DNA of 64,000 nucleotides from Cenococcum geophilum 1.58 (Eukaryota > Ascomycota > Dothideomycetes > Gloniales > Gloniaceae): assembly GCA_001692895.1 (NCBI GenBank), contig KV748214.1:1027166-1091165 (forward strand), given 5' to 3'. The notes beneath the pieces were generated by a model. The model was not told the origin of the DNA and ran no database searches. It was given only the letters and a program-made list of their open reading frames with translations. Each line of letters starts with the position of its first letter. The first letter of the stretch is position 1. Shown piece after piece: positions 10,735 through 23,900 of the stretch. A program made the position numbers and the translations under genes.

Positions 10735-13400
10735 ATGAGATCCTCAGCTCCTTATACCCGCGCGACGGTAAGAGAAATTTATCGCCGTAGAGGCTCTAAT
10801 TCTACCTCTACACCATAAAGCTACGCAGTAAACACCAACGCTGAACGCCTACGCCGCCAGCCCTCTTTGTAACCAGCGGATATTCTACCCACCAGTCAGA
10901 CAAAGACATTAAAGAAAGAGAAGGTTAACATTATTAGGGACCTTCTATATTAATAGGGCTGGTCTTTTTATAGGCTGGTTTTTAAGTTCTTAGAAAGCGA
11001 GAACGGGTACAGAGGCAATAGGAAGAAGAAGAAAGTAGGGGACCTACTTATTGCTTTACTAGAGGATGGGGAAATATAAGAAGAACTTGTTAACAGGGCT
11101 AATATTCATACGACGCTAGTAACCTATACTATCCGCTATATCCGGAAAGAGCTCCGCTAACTATAATTATAACGCAGCCCCTTTAATACATGGACTCCAG
11201 ATATAGAGTTTTAGGATATTAACCTTAAAAATACAGCTAAGTTTGTTTAGCAGTACAGTCCGCTACTATTCCAGCTTATTAAGAGGATATCTATACTAAA
11301 TAGAGAGGAATATAGTTAAGATCCGTATAGCGGATATATAGTTATAGTTACTTCTATATTCCTCCTAGGGTTCGCCTAAAACTCTGCAAATAGTTTTACC
11401 CATCTACTTAGTTTATATTTTTAGGCACTTAGTATAAAGCGCTATATGCTATCTTTCCTATATAGCCTTAGTCTAATTAATAGTTATATAACTCTTAACG
11501 CTAAAAAGCTTAGGCTAGCTAAATGTTTTAAGAAAGGTTTTATTAATTCTACTAGTACTTCTAGTGCTAATAACCCTTAAGAAACTAATTAAGTCTCTAT
11601 CTATTTATAATAATGTCTATATTATCTATAATAACTTTAACTATTGCTAAAAGACTTAATATTAGGTTATTGGNGAGANTAGNNAGTTNANTTCNNANAN
11701 TATNGGAAAGATNTTACGCGGAGTATATATGCCTAAAGGGGGCCTTAAGCAGTCGATGTTAAACAATACCCGTTAACTTAAGCTAGATAAGGTTGTTAAT
11801 ATAGCTAGGAATAAGTTTAATAACCTCTAGAAGCGGATATCTATAAGTTTTATTACGGACGCCATCTAATACGCGTATCCTACTACGGTTAATAGTATAT
11901 TCGACTCTAACGTAGATATTAAATATCCGCGTATACTAGTAGTTAATATTCTCCCTTATAAAAAGACAGAGCACGTAACTCTAGGACCTATTCTAGATAG
12001 CAAGGCTTCTATTAATGGCAATTATCGCGTAATAGAGAATATCTTTCTAAACCAACTGCAGTATAATCACGAAACCGCTTTTAACGACTGGCTACTCCTA
12101 GTATACAGAGATTAGAAGACCGTAAAGCTTATTTAATTATATAAAGAGAAGCGGGTTAAGGCGGAAGGTGCGTACAATAGCTATAAGTAGGTATTGCCTA
12201 TTCTAGGGCTATGGTATATGCAATTAAACTTCCTATATATAATTATACGTACGTTCTATAGGGGTAAGCAAGCCGCGTAGCAGTTTTTAACGCTCTACAC
12301 TTATATAAACCACCTAGGACGGCGTAATATTCCTAGGAAAAAGGCCCTATTTTATTATATAGAAGAGCTAATCCTCTAAAGCTTTAACGCTTATATTATT
12401 GCGTTATTCCTACTCTATATCCATAATAAGTATAATATTAAGGCAGATGGTAAGGCCGAGCGATATATATAAAACCTATCTCTATAGCAATTTCTAAAGC
12501 ATATTAAGGATATCCGCACAGCGGCTTTTTTAAGAGATATATGCCGCGATATAAATCAGCACACGTCTAATTATTTAGGGCTACCTACTAACGCACGTTA
12601 GCCAGCAGCGATGTTATCCTCTGCGGATATATTAAGCTCCGCCGCTGATAACTATAATATAGAGTTCTTTAATTATATCCGGTTCCTATAGGTTATTAAT
12701 ACTTATAAGCTTCTAAAATACGCCATTAAGTATGCAAATATTGGACTACTAAAGCGTGTAATCCCCTATCTTTGCTTATACTTTACTAGAAGCTTATTAA
12801 AAAAACTATATATATAATATGCTGATCCTATAGCAACTAGTTAGGATAAGCGCTTGCAATCTAGTGCTTTAATAGGCTATCCTTACTAATAGTTTAGTTA
12901 ACCTCTAAGGGCGGCTAGATAGCTTCTTTAAGACGGATTACCTTAATAAACTGCTAAATCTTTAACTTAAGGAGTTGCTTTAGATGCGTAGGAATTCGGC
13001 GTTTAGTATGGACGAGCTATTTAAGTAAAGTATTCTTATAATAAGTTACACTAGCGCGCTCCGTAATATTTTTAAGTGTATATTTAGTAAGTGTATAAAC
13101 AGCGAATATACAACTAAGTCTCTAGCGCTGGATATCCGCTATCTTGCAGATTAGATTAGGAAGGATTTAATTATATAATATACGCGGCGCTTAGCGGATT
13201 TTAAGGCTCCTTCGCTCCTATAGCGCGGATATAAGAAACTTACAAAGGACGGCGTAAATATATTTAATGCCTTCCTATTAACTGCAGCCGGTTTACTATT
13301 TAATCCCCTTATATATAGCTTCGGTAATACCAATAAGAATATAGAGGTACTAGGAGAAGCTGCTAAATATATTTATATAGTTTGTTGTCCTAATATTATA
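10735..13400 (+). pseudogene. DUF6589-like protein, candidate transposition protein of the large element
   Basis: A single plus-strand frame can be followed from the ATG at 10735 with frequent TAG/TAA. The N-terminal part is basic (REIYRRRG). About 11160-11220 reads 'W-T-P-D-I-E-F', and 11610-11765 reads 'YDNFNY' like blocks followed by 'GGLKQSML'; 12060-12480 has 'WLLLVYRDQKT' and 'LPILGLWYMQLNFLY'. These blocks in this order are what I know from the large fungal families carrying DUF6589, proteins of unknown function that are often multicopy. A patch at 11674-11713 contains N. The 3' boundary is uncertain. The first codons are also present in the shortened element at 42286-42430, so the gene start is shared between copies. 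Naming it a transposase is inference from position. Confidence 0.65.
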
Positions 13401-13659
13401 CCTATACCTCTGCTAATATATATAATAGTTAGTGTATAAGTTGCTTAATAAATGCTAAAAATAACAGTAATATATTATTTTAATTGCGGATATACTTCTA
13501 ATATAAGCGGAGTATCTATAGATATTCTAATTTTATGTAACAGCTCTATGCGGATATTATAAGAATTAAAAATAGTATTATAATATATAATCTTCTAAAT
13601 AAAAATATAGCAAAACTAACACCTTATACTCCGGAAACTTAACCTTTAAAATAAACTCT

Positions 13660-15635
13660 CTATTTAAATATCTTTATCTTAGCTTATGCGGATATCTTTA
13701 TATTAGCTTATATAGATATTATTATCTTAGCTTATGCGGATATTATAATATTAATTAAGTATATCTATTAAATATAAGGCAGAGACTTAATTCCTATATA
13801 TATAGTAGCAAAAAAATAAGAGCTACTATTTTATTATTATAAACTAGCAACAATAGCCAACCCATAGCAACAGCTAACTTATATCTACTTATATTTAATA
13901 TCCGGTAGCCTAGCACTATATATAAGTGTAATAATACCACGCCTTAGGAACGCAAGCTCATCCTTTATCTTACTAAGAGAATCTTTAAACTTATTAAACC
14001 GGCGATCTATACCCCAAATATCTTTCGCTATATTAGTTACCTATTTATAAACTATATTAATACGCGCAGAAATAGCGATTGCTAAATATACCCTAATAAA
14101 CCCGGTGCTAGCGGAAGCGGTAGCAGTAATAGTAGCACCTAGCGTGCTAGTAATTGGCGAAAGAGTTAGAGGAGCAGCGGTAGAGTAGGTGCCTCTACGG
14201 CTGTGCGTACTGCTATAAGTAGGAGTCTTAATAGCGGGGAAGGTCTTAGTAGGGGGAGGCGTAGTAGCGCGGGCGGGGATAGTGCGAGAATAAAGCTATG
14301 CGGATATTAGTAATATCCGTATTATTAACGCGCGGATATTATACCTTCTTAGTAAGCGTTTTAGCTGGACTATTGGCAGAAGCTAACTTCGTACGTTTTT
14401 TGCCCTAAGGTATAACCGGCTCTAGATTTAGTAAACCTTCTTATACGCGTATTAGCTAATAGAATAACAGTATACTATTAGCACGTACCTTTCCGCACAA
14501 CCTACTACCTACACAATATCTTAAGTATGTACCCCTAAAATAAGGCCTAAAGTCCTTCTTATAAACGCGATATTTATAACTATACTTCTTATATAGAGTA
14601 TATAGCGGGTTACGCAGCTTACTAAAGCTACCCTTAATATTCTAGACGTGTGTTAATATCCGCTAGCGACTTTCCTTTATATTCTCCCAAGTACTAGTTT
14701 TTAGAGTGTACTATTTATTCGCTAACGGCACTTGAATAGAAAGGCGCTTGTTTATATTTATGGTACTATAAAGATTATAAGGGCTACGGAGATTACGAGG
14801 GCTGTAGAGATTGTAAGAGTTAGCGTTATTAAGATCTTTATCTTTACCGCTATCTAAAGGTTCGCTATCTAAAGAAACCTTATAAATATTTAGTTTACTA
14901 TAAGAGGTAAATTAGTAGATAAGATATTAAAATAGTATAACTAACGCATACGATTTAATAGCTATTTTAGCCTTTAGATTTGTATTAGTAGCCTTTTTAG
15001 CCTACTTTTTAAGAAAAGAAGATAAACGAGCCTTATTAAGTCTTCTTTTAGAAGTATTAGGTAGCGGCAGTAAAGAGGCGGACGGTAAAGAAGTGGATAG
15101 TAAAGTGGTTTATAGCAAAGATACAGGTAATAAAAAGGCAGGCAGCGAAAAGGTACGCGGATTTTTAGCGGATTTCGTTCTATCCATATTTTCGTTGTTT
15201 ACTAAATCCTATAAAGAGCGCTTTGGTATATATTTTCTAAAATCACATTAGCTATAGGCATAATTTAGTATTAGAAAGCTTACTCTTTAGGAATAGAGTC
15301 TAAAGGCTTAGTAAGAGCAGCTATGGCGCGCTTAACAGCATCCTCGTTTATTTCGCGCATATTAAGTTTCTTAACTGCCTAGCTACTGTTATTCGCATTA
15401 ATATCGTTTATAGGTATAAATAAAGGTATTATAGATAGTAGAATGCTAAGGGATAGTAGATAAAATAATAATAATAAAGTTTATGGTGCGGTGCTGTAAG
15501 GTAGAAGGTTAGTAGAGGAAGAAGAGGTGCGGAGGTTAATTAAAGGTAAATATCTACGCTACTAATTTTATTAAATTAGCTTACTAACAAATAATTGCTA
15601 CTATAGTAACTTACCTTAGTAATTATTAACAGTGT
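13660..15635 (-). pseudogene. Unknown minus-strand gene of the large element, tandem copy 1
   Basis: This is the left unit of a roughly 2-kb tandem duplication; both units open with the same AAATATCTTTATCTTAGC block at their left ends. On the minus strand, coding-like sequence begins near 15430 (PLFIPINDINANNSS), passes a basic, Lys/Ala-rich section near 15060-14950, a conserved block around 14700-14500 (TWENIKE, RNPLYTLYKKY, DFRPYF, LRYCVG, LCGKV) and ends in a Lys/Arg/Asp-rich stretch near 14050-13950 (KDSLSKIKDELAFLRR) that could form a coiled coil. I do not recognise the family. Stops fit Q/W codons hit by RIP. Nothing in it looks like a DDE or tyrosine recombinase site. Confidence 0.5.
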
Positions 15636-16845
15636 AGATATATAAATATCTTTATCTTAGCTTATACGGATATCTTTATCTTAGCTTATACGGATATTAT
15701 AATATTAATTATATCTATTAAATATAAGGTAGAGACTTAATTCCTATATACGTAGTAGCAGAGAGGTAAGAGCTACTATTTTATTACTCTAAACCCGTAA
15801 TAATAGTTAACCCGCAGTAATAGCTAACCCGCAGTAACTGCTAACTAGTATCTACTTAAATTCTATATCTAGCAACCCAGCGTTGCGTGTAAGTGCTATA
15901 ATACCACGCCTTATAAACGCAAGCCCATCCTTTATCTTACTTAGAGAATCTTTAAGCTTACCTAACCGGCGATTTATAGCCTAAATATCTTTTACTATCT
16001 TAGTTACCTATTTATAAACTATATCAACGCGTACGGAAATAGCAATTGCTAAATATACCCTAACATTTTCCGTGCTAGTGGGAGCGGTAGTAGTACCAGG
16101 AGCAGCACTAGGCGTGCTAGAAATTAGTAAAAGAGTAGAAGGAGCAGCGGCAGAACGGGTGCCCCTACGGCCGCGTATATTACTACAAGTAAGAGTCTTA
16201 AGGGAAGGGGAGGTCTCTAGAGGGGGGATAGTGCGGGTATAAAGCTATACGGATATTATACCTTCTTAGTAGGTGTTCTAGCTAGACTACTAGTAGAAGC
16301 TAATTGCGCACATTTTTTATACTAAGGTATAACCGGCTTCAGTCTTAGCGAACTATCCTATATACGTATTAGCTGATAGAATAATAGTATACTATTGGCA
16401 TATACCTTTTTGCACAACCTACTACTTAAGCAATATCTTAAGCACGTACCTCTAAAATGTAGCCTAGAGTTCTGCTTATAAACGCGGTATTTATAGTCTT
16501 ACTTAACATATAGAGCGTATAGCGGATCGCGCAGCATACTAGAGCTACCCTCAATATTCTAGACGTGGGTATATATCCGCTAGTAAGCTTCCTTTATATT
16601 CTCTTAAGTACTAGCTTTTAGGGTATACCATTTATTTGCTAACGGCACTTAAATAGGAAGGCGCTTGTTTATGTTAATATCTAACGTTATAGCTTAGGCC
16701 GTTTACGTACTATAGAGCTTATAAGGGCTATAGAGATTATAAGAGGATAGAGGAGGGCTTTTAGGAGAGTTGGCGTTATTAAGATTATTCTCTTTATTAT
16801 TATCTAAAATCTCTAACATTTCTATTGGGTTACTATAAGAGGTAA

Positions 16846-17080
16846 TATAAGCTTTGCAGTGCGAAGAATTGAATAAACGACTTGATTGTGAATGTAGCTC
16901 TAAAGCGTCTATATATACACGAAGTGGGTAACAGGAAGATGATAACGATAATGCACAATTGCCGAGGTAGACAGCGCTTACAGTCGGTAATAGGTAATGA
17001 AAATAGGTAGTGAGATATACGATATAAAACATACAAGGTAGTGAGCCACAAGATAATGCGAGCCTCGGTAGTCGGTTACA
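16846..17080 (-). repeat. 3' LTR of copia-2
   Basis: 235 bp; differs from the other LTR mainly by transitions. The related solo LTR at 44074-44265 shares both ends. Confidence 0.92.
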
Positions 17081-17089
17081 CACCCCCCT

Positions 17090-17410
17090 AGATTTGACAG
17101 TATAGTTAAAGCTGTAGAAAACAAAAATGAAGGTAGAGGTTATACCAAAATAGGAAATTTAGATACAATTTAAGAGTAGCAAAGGGTAGGGTAATTAAAA
17201 TGGCATATTGCGAATATCGCGGATATTGCGGATATCGCGGACATTGTGAATGGAGTCAATTGATCTGATGTCGAATATCCACCAAATTTAATTGCTTTAT
17301 CCATGCCTCGTGCTTTTAACAGGGTAAGATCTTAGTAAGGCCGTCGGCAGGCATCTTATCTATAGGGACCCATTAGACGTCGATCTTTTTATCTTAGACT
17401 TCCTGTCTCA
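17090..17410 (-). pseudogene. copia-2 pol C-terminal end, downstream of the hAT insertion
   Basis: The minus strand from about 17400 reads the end of copia RNase H: DKMPADGLTKILP, then a KHEAW and QLNLVDI block. It continues exactly the reading frame that stops at 20859. Near 17195-17250 there is a short run of CGCGGATAT-like repeats before the 3' LTR. Confidence 0.75.
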
Positions 17411-17418
17411 GCCAGTGC

Positions 17419-20400
17419 CAGACTTGCTAATAAACAAACAATTCAAACCATAGATCTTTGGTTTGGTTAATTGGATATTTTAGAGCTTCAAGCTTGTTTA
17501 TTTCGTTTGGTTAATCAAACTAGCAAACGGTTTGGTTAGATTTGACTGTTTGGATAGATTTATATACATTTTTGCGCGACGGTAAGAGGATCTAGGAGCT
17601 CTACGCTACAATCTAGTGATAGGCGTTTGGTGTTGTAATGCTCGCGCTAAGCTTAAAAGTCAAGAGGGAACATAATTAATTACCCCTAGTATTAACAACA
17701 GTAAGGTCTAATTCTATTAATCTAAAGCGGCAAATCTATTAATATTAGTTACTATAATAATATCTAAACGTTATATAAGGATAGCTTACCGTAGTGTGGA
17801 TTAAACCTTGTCGTCGCTCTGGCGGTTCCTAGAGAAGGTCACGTGACCCTAAATTTAATGCAGAGTTTTCCTATGTAAAAGATGCCTAAAAAATCAATCG
17901 CCTGCTATAACGGCAGCAATATCGACCTAGCTGTATAGCCAATCCTCCCTGTACATCATTGTATGTATACAAAACAGCTCCTAAAGTGGGAGATCGCGCC
18001 TCTCGATAGCGCCAAAGTTGGAGGCTAGAATTGAAAATTTGGGTAGGACGTTGCTCTATTTAAAAGTCAGCAAACCAAATTAAATGGCGCGATCTCCGGT
18101 TAAGTCCGAACCAGTGTACGATTTCCTTATTAGGAAAAGTCATTTTCTGCGTTTAATAAAGCCGTTGCGGTTTTAGCTTCGCGTACACTATAAGGCTGCG
18201 ATAATATTAGGTTGCATTTATAAGCGATAAGGCTTAAGCATATCACTAAGCTTACTAAACGATTGTTTGCAGTTGCAGCTTAACGGTAGTATACTTAGTA
18301 TATTAAGCGCCATTTGACTAAGATTAGGAAACTTTATTACCATTATCCTCTAGTATAAAAACGGATCGTGAGCCAGTAGGTGATCTTCTATTAGTAGATT
18401 GAGTTTCTTCCACTGCTCGTACTCGTCTTCTTAATCGTTAAATAAGGAAGGTGCTATAGTAAAGGCGGTGCCTATAAAGCTTCTAATAAAGTTATTAATA
18501 TTAGATTGCAAAGGCTGATTTTTCTTAGAGGCTTGCCCTACTAACCGTAGCTTCTTTCCTTTATACTTAAGCCAGAGCTTCTAAAAGGAAGCGTTACAGC
18601 TAGCTATCCAATTAGGCCTCTCTTTCTAGTTATTTTAGCAGAATCGCTTAAGGTTAGGGTGTAGTAGGTAAGCTATATAGTAGATAGGCGTCTAGTTAAG
18701 CGCTATATAGTATTTTTAAAGCTTCGCCCACCCGCGATTAATATTAATTTTATAGTGATCCTTAATTACCTCTTAATTAGGATAATCCTCTGTCATCGCC
18801 TTAGTTAATTAAGCTTTAGCTTCTTCGTAGTGCCTTATTAAAAACTCTATATAAGGGATAACTTTCTATATTGCGCCATTGCGCCCAGCCTTACCTCTTC
18901 CTTTAAGCTTAAGTGTAGCTTGCTAAAGCGGCTTAAGAAGCTAAATATATTATTTAATAACGTCCCAATTATAAGAAGTAAGGCCGCCGACTTATACGTA
19001 GAGAGGTCAATTAAGAGGCTTCTAATGCGGATTCGGATTCTTTCTACGTTGTTAACTAGACTTAATCGTTGCGAGCTTCCTATTCCATTTATTAATATCG
19101 TGCTGCATTATTAAGGAAATAGGGCCTTGAAGCTCAACAGCCCGTTTAAATGTTATTAAATAACTATTCCACCTAGTCTTAATAGGCTTGATGAGCTCGA
19201 GGACTTTAAAATCGGCGTACGGTAGCATAGCGTTTTCCTTTCGCTAGAAGGCATAGAACTGTTTATACTTTTATGGCAAATAGATTAAATAGATAAAATT
19301 AATAAGAGTTCTAAGCGGGCCTTTCTTTCGCCACTCCTTTAGGAACTACTGCTCTTCCTATAGAAGTCTTAGTTTTAATTAAATTAATAGTATAGGAACG
19401 CCTACCTACCGTTAAGTTCTCATCACCGTTCTTAAATGCATCTTTATCGGTTCCAAATAGACTTAATTAAGCTACTAGATTAAATATATAGGTAGCGCAC
19501 CGCACTTAACGTTGCTCTTTATTAAATCTAAGCTCTACCGCAAGGAAGTTAATGCAGGTGTTGTTATTATAGGCGTTATCTATAATAAACCAGCCAATTT
19601 GACTACTAAGATTATACTTAGCAATGGTATTGCCAATAATATTGTGGTAGTTATAGCCGCTATATAGGCTAAGCTGCTCCGGTAGAGCAAGCATAAAGTC
19701 TTAAATCTGGCCTTAATGGTCCAAATAGTGAACGCAGATACTAGTAAGAGCCTTCTTCTTATTACGCGTTGTCCAGCTATTAAATGATATATAAAATCTT
19801 GTTATTAATTGCGCCAGTTCTTCCGTTACTATACCTTTATTACCATTATATTTAGCAAGAACTTAACTGTAAATTAACTCGTGGTTTTGGTATAGATTAA
19901 GCTCGGCGTCTTTGTTTGCGGCCGCAATTAGGGCTTAAAATTCAGGTCGCTCGACTTCTTGTAGAGGGTGGTTTCCGGCGGCGATCCATAGTATAACTGC
20001 TTATTTGAAGATATTGGGGTCGTAGGACTTAATAAGCTCATTAGTAACTACTTGTAATACATAGTGGGTTTATTAAATCTGCTCTAGAACAGTTAAAGCC
20101 TTCCGCTTTTAAGATATTATATAATTAATAGGACCACAAGAATTAACCCAGTGGCTATCTATATCCTTAGCAAGGTGTCCTACCGCAGAAGTAGTAGCTC
20201 TACTAGTTTTATATAGGGTCACCTTAATCTTATGCAGATGGCAATATTTGTATAAAAAAACGGTTGTTTTCTTACCAAATCTTTACTAAAGCCGCCAGCT
20301 ATGGTCCTATATAAAGCTCAGAGTTCTAAGAAGGTCTTAATAAGGCCGTTAATATCTCTCTACATGGTCCCAATCAATGCCTTCGTATTCGTCCTAGAGG

Positions 20401-20850
20401 GGGGTTAATTCTGATAAGGTATCGGAACCTTCACAGGCTTTACTGGGCGTAATTACAGGCGTGTTCTCTGCTAAATCAACAGGGCCAGCTTTAGTAAGAT
20501 AGGAAGATATAATATAGGCAGTATAGCGATAGGAATTGGTGGGTAAAAGAGGAGATTTTAGAGGGTTAAGTTAGAAAGACGCGTTTGGATATTTATTTTC
20601 AGCGCGTATATTATATTACGATCATAGTATATTATAGAACTGCCTAAAACTCAACCACCAAGAACCTCCCCTTAACCAAAAAATAATACCTATATCTTAT
20701 ATATCAAACGAGCAAACCAACTCAATCAAACAGGACAATATAGGGCTTGATTGACTACTAAAATTAGACCTTTAGGCTTGATTGGTTGTTTGATTACAAA
20801 GTAAATAAGTAAACAAACTAGCAAACGCGGTTTGTTTATTAGCAAGTCTA
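17419..20850 (-). mobile_element. hAT DNA transposon
   Basis: 3,432 bp with 21-bp terminal inverted repeats (17419-17439, 20830-20850) starting CAGACTTGCTAATAAAC, the outermost base mutated to T on one side. It is flanked by an exact 8-bp target duplication, GCCAGTGC (17411-17418 and 20851-20858), the length typical of hAT. Subterminal regions are rich in CAAAC/GTTTG motifs (for example 17437-17560 and 20700-20840), as is common for hAT transposase binding. Excising the element and one duplication rejoins a continuous copia RNase H reading (HIDVY...HWLRQEV), which confirms the borders. Confidence 0.94.
18150..20310 (-). pseudogene. hAT transposase relic
   Basis: Near 20290-20170 the minus strand reads YCHLH followed by GHLAKD, fitting a BED-type zinc finger. 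At 19694-19506 a 62-codon open stretch contains GYNYHNIIGNTIAKYNL and GWFIIDNAYNNNT, the central block of fungal hAT transposases around a catalytic Asp. Between 18800 and 18180 I read the C-terminal dimerisation region (SALNP-like start, EDHLLAHD, and a final LSLIAYKC block). Order and spacing match the family. Many TAG/TAA interruptions make this copy inactive. Confidence 0.8.
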
Positions 20851-20858
20851 GCCAGTGC

Positions 20859-23800
20859 TAATAAACGTCGATATGTCGAAGCTTGGTGTCAAGCTTTGGT
20901 GTATCCTATCTTAGGAGTCGTACGGTCTACATATTATCGCAGAGCACGGTAAAATCGCATTCTAAATTAAAGCCTATTGCTTTAAAGAATCGTTGCCACC
21001 AGATAATTTCAACGGCAGTAGTAGATAGGGAGAGAAGCTCCACTTTAGTAGTTAAATGAGTAACCAATCGTTATAAGGTAGCTTTCTAATCGATTAGTCC
21101 TCCAAATAGCATAAATAGGTACCCCTAAGAGCTCCGTCTAGTCTCCTTATCGTCCACAAATACTACATCAGATGCTCCGTAAAAGGTAACGTCTTCTCCT
21201 TCTGGGTTTCTGTAATAGACGTGTGCTCTAAAGGCTTCGCCAGAGTATTTAATAGCTGTTAATTTTGTTCCAAGGCAGTAGGAAATAGCTTAGTTTGCTG
21301 CATCAAGGTGTTCTTAATTTGGATTAGTAAGGAATTCGGCCAGCTTAAAATGCGTCTTAGTAATATTAGGTCTTCTAAATACGGCTAAGTGTGTAAGAGA
21401 ACCAACCTGTTGCTAATAGGCTAGTATTCTTTAAGGGTTCGTCTACTGGTTAAACGGAATCAGTTTAGCAAGTAGTAGAGATTTAGGAAATCTTCCTAGT
21501 TAAATATTAAATTAATTGGCTATCTTTTTAATATAGGAGTCTTGGCAAAGCCAGAGCTTCCTACTTGCTCGATCTCGACTAATTTAAATACCTAGGAACT
21601 ACTATAGGTCTCCTAGTGCACGGATCTTATATCGGTGCAGCAATTTTGCTTCAAATTCTTTAAGTCTTAAAAGGTCCTTCTTGGCAAATAGGACGGCAAT
21701 ATCGTCTACATAGAAGAAGACAATAAGTCGTCTATTGGTAAATAGGCAGTTGGTACCTAGAATAGGCTTTAATCCAAATTTAGATAGTATATTAGTAAGC
21801 TCTTTATACCAAAGTAGTAGTAAGATTTTTAATCCATATAGCGCCATAAGTAGCTTTAGGACATATCCGTTTTGATTAAATCCTTCTAGGTAGTAGCAGT
21901 AGATTAGTTTACTAAGCTTAGCGTTTATAAATGCGTTTACAGCGTCATACTGTCAAATTTCTAGGTCGAATGCGGTTGCTATAGCCATGAGAGCACGGAA
22001 TATTCGAGCAGCTAGGGTTGCTATATAGGTCTCTTCTTCGGTAATCTATAGGTCTCCGCGGACACATAGTCTAGCTTTAAGCTTTTATAGGTAGCCGTCA
22101 CTATCGAGCTTATATTTAAAGACCCATTTTAGTAGAAGAATCTGCTCGTTGCCTACTTCTACTTTTAGTACAGTCTTAAATATCCCTCGGCGTTTTAGGT
22201 CATTGTATTCTTTTTCCATAGCCTTTTAAAAGCCAGTAGTTAAAGGATGCTTTCTTAGTTCTTTGAGATTCTTTAGTTTAGGAGGAAGATTGTCACAATG
22301 TAGAGATGAGGATCTAGTTCGGTTGATATCCTTTACTAGTCTTGTAGCAAATCCAGCGTAGTAACCAAATAGGGTAGATAGATTGGCTAGTGCTGCTGCA
22401 TACGCTTAACGTTAAATTCGTTTTGATCCTTCTAGTAGGATAAGGTTGGCAGAAGGTTTGGCCAAGACTTCATTAGCTTGTAAAGCTGTATTAGATGGTT
22501 CTAGCGAACTTGGCTGGGAAGGGGTTGTTTTAATTGTATTTAGGATATCGTCTTAAAGTCCTTGTGGTGAGGTGTTCGATTCTAGTAAATCTAGAGATAC
22601 TGTTCTGCTAGGTGTCGGTAACTGCTTAGTATCCTTCGTACGAAGCTCTGCTAAATCATTTAATTTAGGTGTAGTCGTTTAATCTGCACCTGAGGTAGAT
22701 CTTTAAGGGTCCAGATTGACCGTGTATAGGATTGATTCGTCCTTAGATTCATCCTCGTGGAGAGGTTTTAGTAGACTAATCGTCTAGAGAGTGTCTTCTA
22801 ATGCTTCCCTTAGCAGGTAGTCGATGTCTTAACCCTTGGGGTCATAGAACGAGGTCTCGTCAAACGTGACGTCTCTAGTTCAAATAACTTTGTGGAGACT
22901 TAAAATCCAGATACGATAGATATTTGTTAAATTGTAGCCAACTAGGTGTCCAATCGATGTACAAGGAGCTAGTTTATCTTCCCTTTTAATTCGTTTGTCC
23001 AGTGTATAGGTCTTACAACCGTATACATACATATAGGTAAGTAATAGCGGGTTGCCATAGGCAATCTCGTATGGAGTTTTCCATCCTAGTTGCTTATTTA
23101 GGGTTTGATTAAGTACGTAGCCGGCAATAAAGAAAGCTTCTGGTCCTAGGGATGGGGGTAAGGATACTTCTAGCTGCATAGCCCTTAATCATTCTATAAG
23201 GGTTCGTCCAGATCGTTCTGCTCCACCATTTTATTCCTCGGTATACGGTGCTCGGCATTTAAAAGTAATGCCTTCGTCTGCACACCATGTATATAAGGTA
23301 TCTCCTATTTATCCAAAAGCACGTTCGTTATTACTCCAGAAGAAGACGACGTCCTAGTAAAATTATATTTTAATTAAACGGTGGGTCTTACGGATAGTAG
23401 GTAGGATAGTAGCTTTATCCTTATTCTTAGTGGTAAATACAAAATTAAATTTGGAATACGTGCAATAGAAGTGCATTACATATCTATCGCCGTTATACCC
23501 TGGTTCTCCAAAGGTAATAATATTAAATACTACCCACTCAAATGGTCGAGTGGCTGGAAATTCGTGTTCTCGTCTTCAAGAGATCTGCTACGTGTGCTTT
23601 ACTAATAAGCAGACTTCACATTCAATTTTAAGCGGTGCTCATTCGTCGATTAGCTCTTCAAGCTCTGCGCCATTGACGTGCTTAGGAAGCTGTTCAATAG
23701 CGTCAGGTCCTACATAGCCAAGTATTTTGTACCATTTTGTAGCTATAGCTCCGACTGGTTTACGGGCCATTCTACTTAGTTAATGTCTTCTTATTGAGAA

Positions 23801-23900
23801 GGTTAATTGAGTTGTCAAATCTAGGGTAGGCTCTCTGTGCATTAGTGCCTAGTAGCCCCCTAGTCGTTTCGCATAGCATACTGTTTCGCCAGTTGCTAGA
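20859..23900 (-). pseudogene. copia-2 pol relic: integrase, reverse transcriptase, RNase H
   Basis: Read on the minus strand from right to left. A GAG-pre-integrase block is open at 24049-23849. The integrase core lies between about 23640 and 22880, with RSDNERAFG at the second Asp and AERSGRTLIE at the Glu; a 99-codon open piece (23179-22880) covers its C-terminal part (PYEIAYGNP, VYGCKTY, GHLVGYN). Reverse transcriptase runs about 22260-21550, with FFYVDDIAVLF near 21700 and an intact YVDD. RNase H runs about 21260-20859 with TTAVEIIWWQRFF. This is the best preserved retrotransposon coding region in the window, though still carrying stops. Confidence 0.85.
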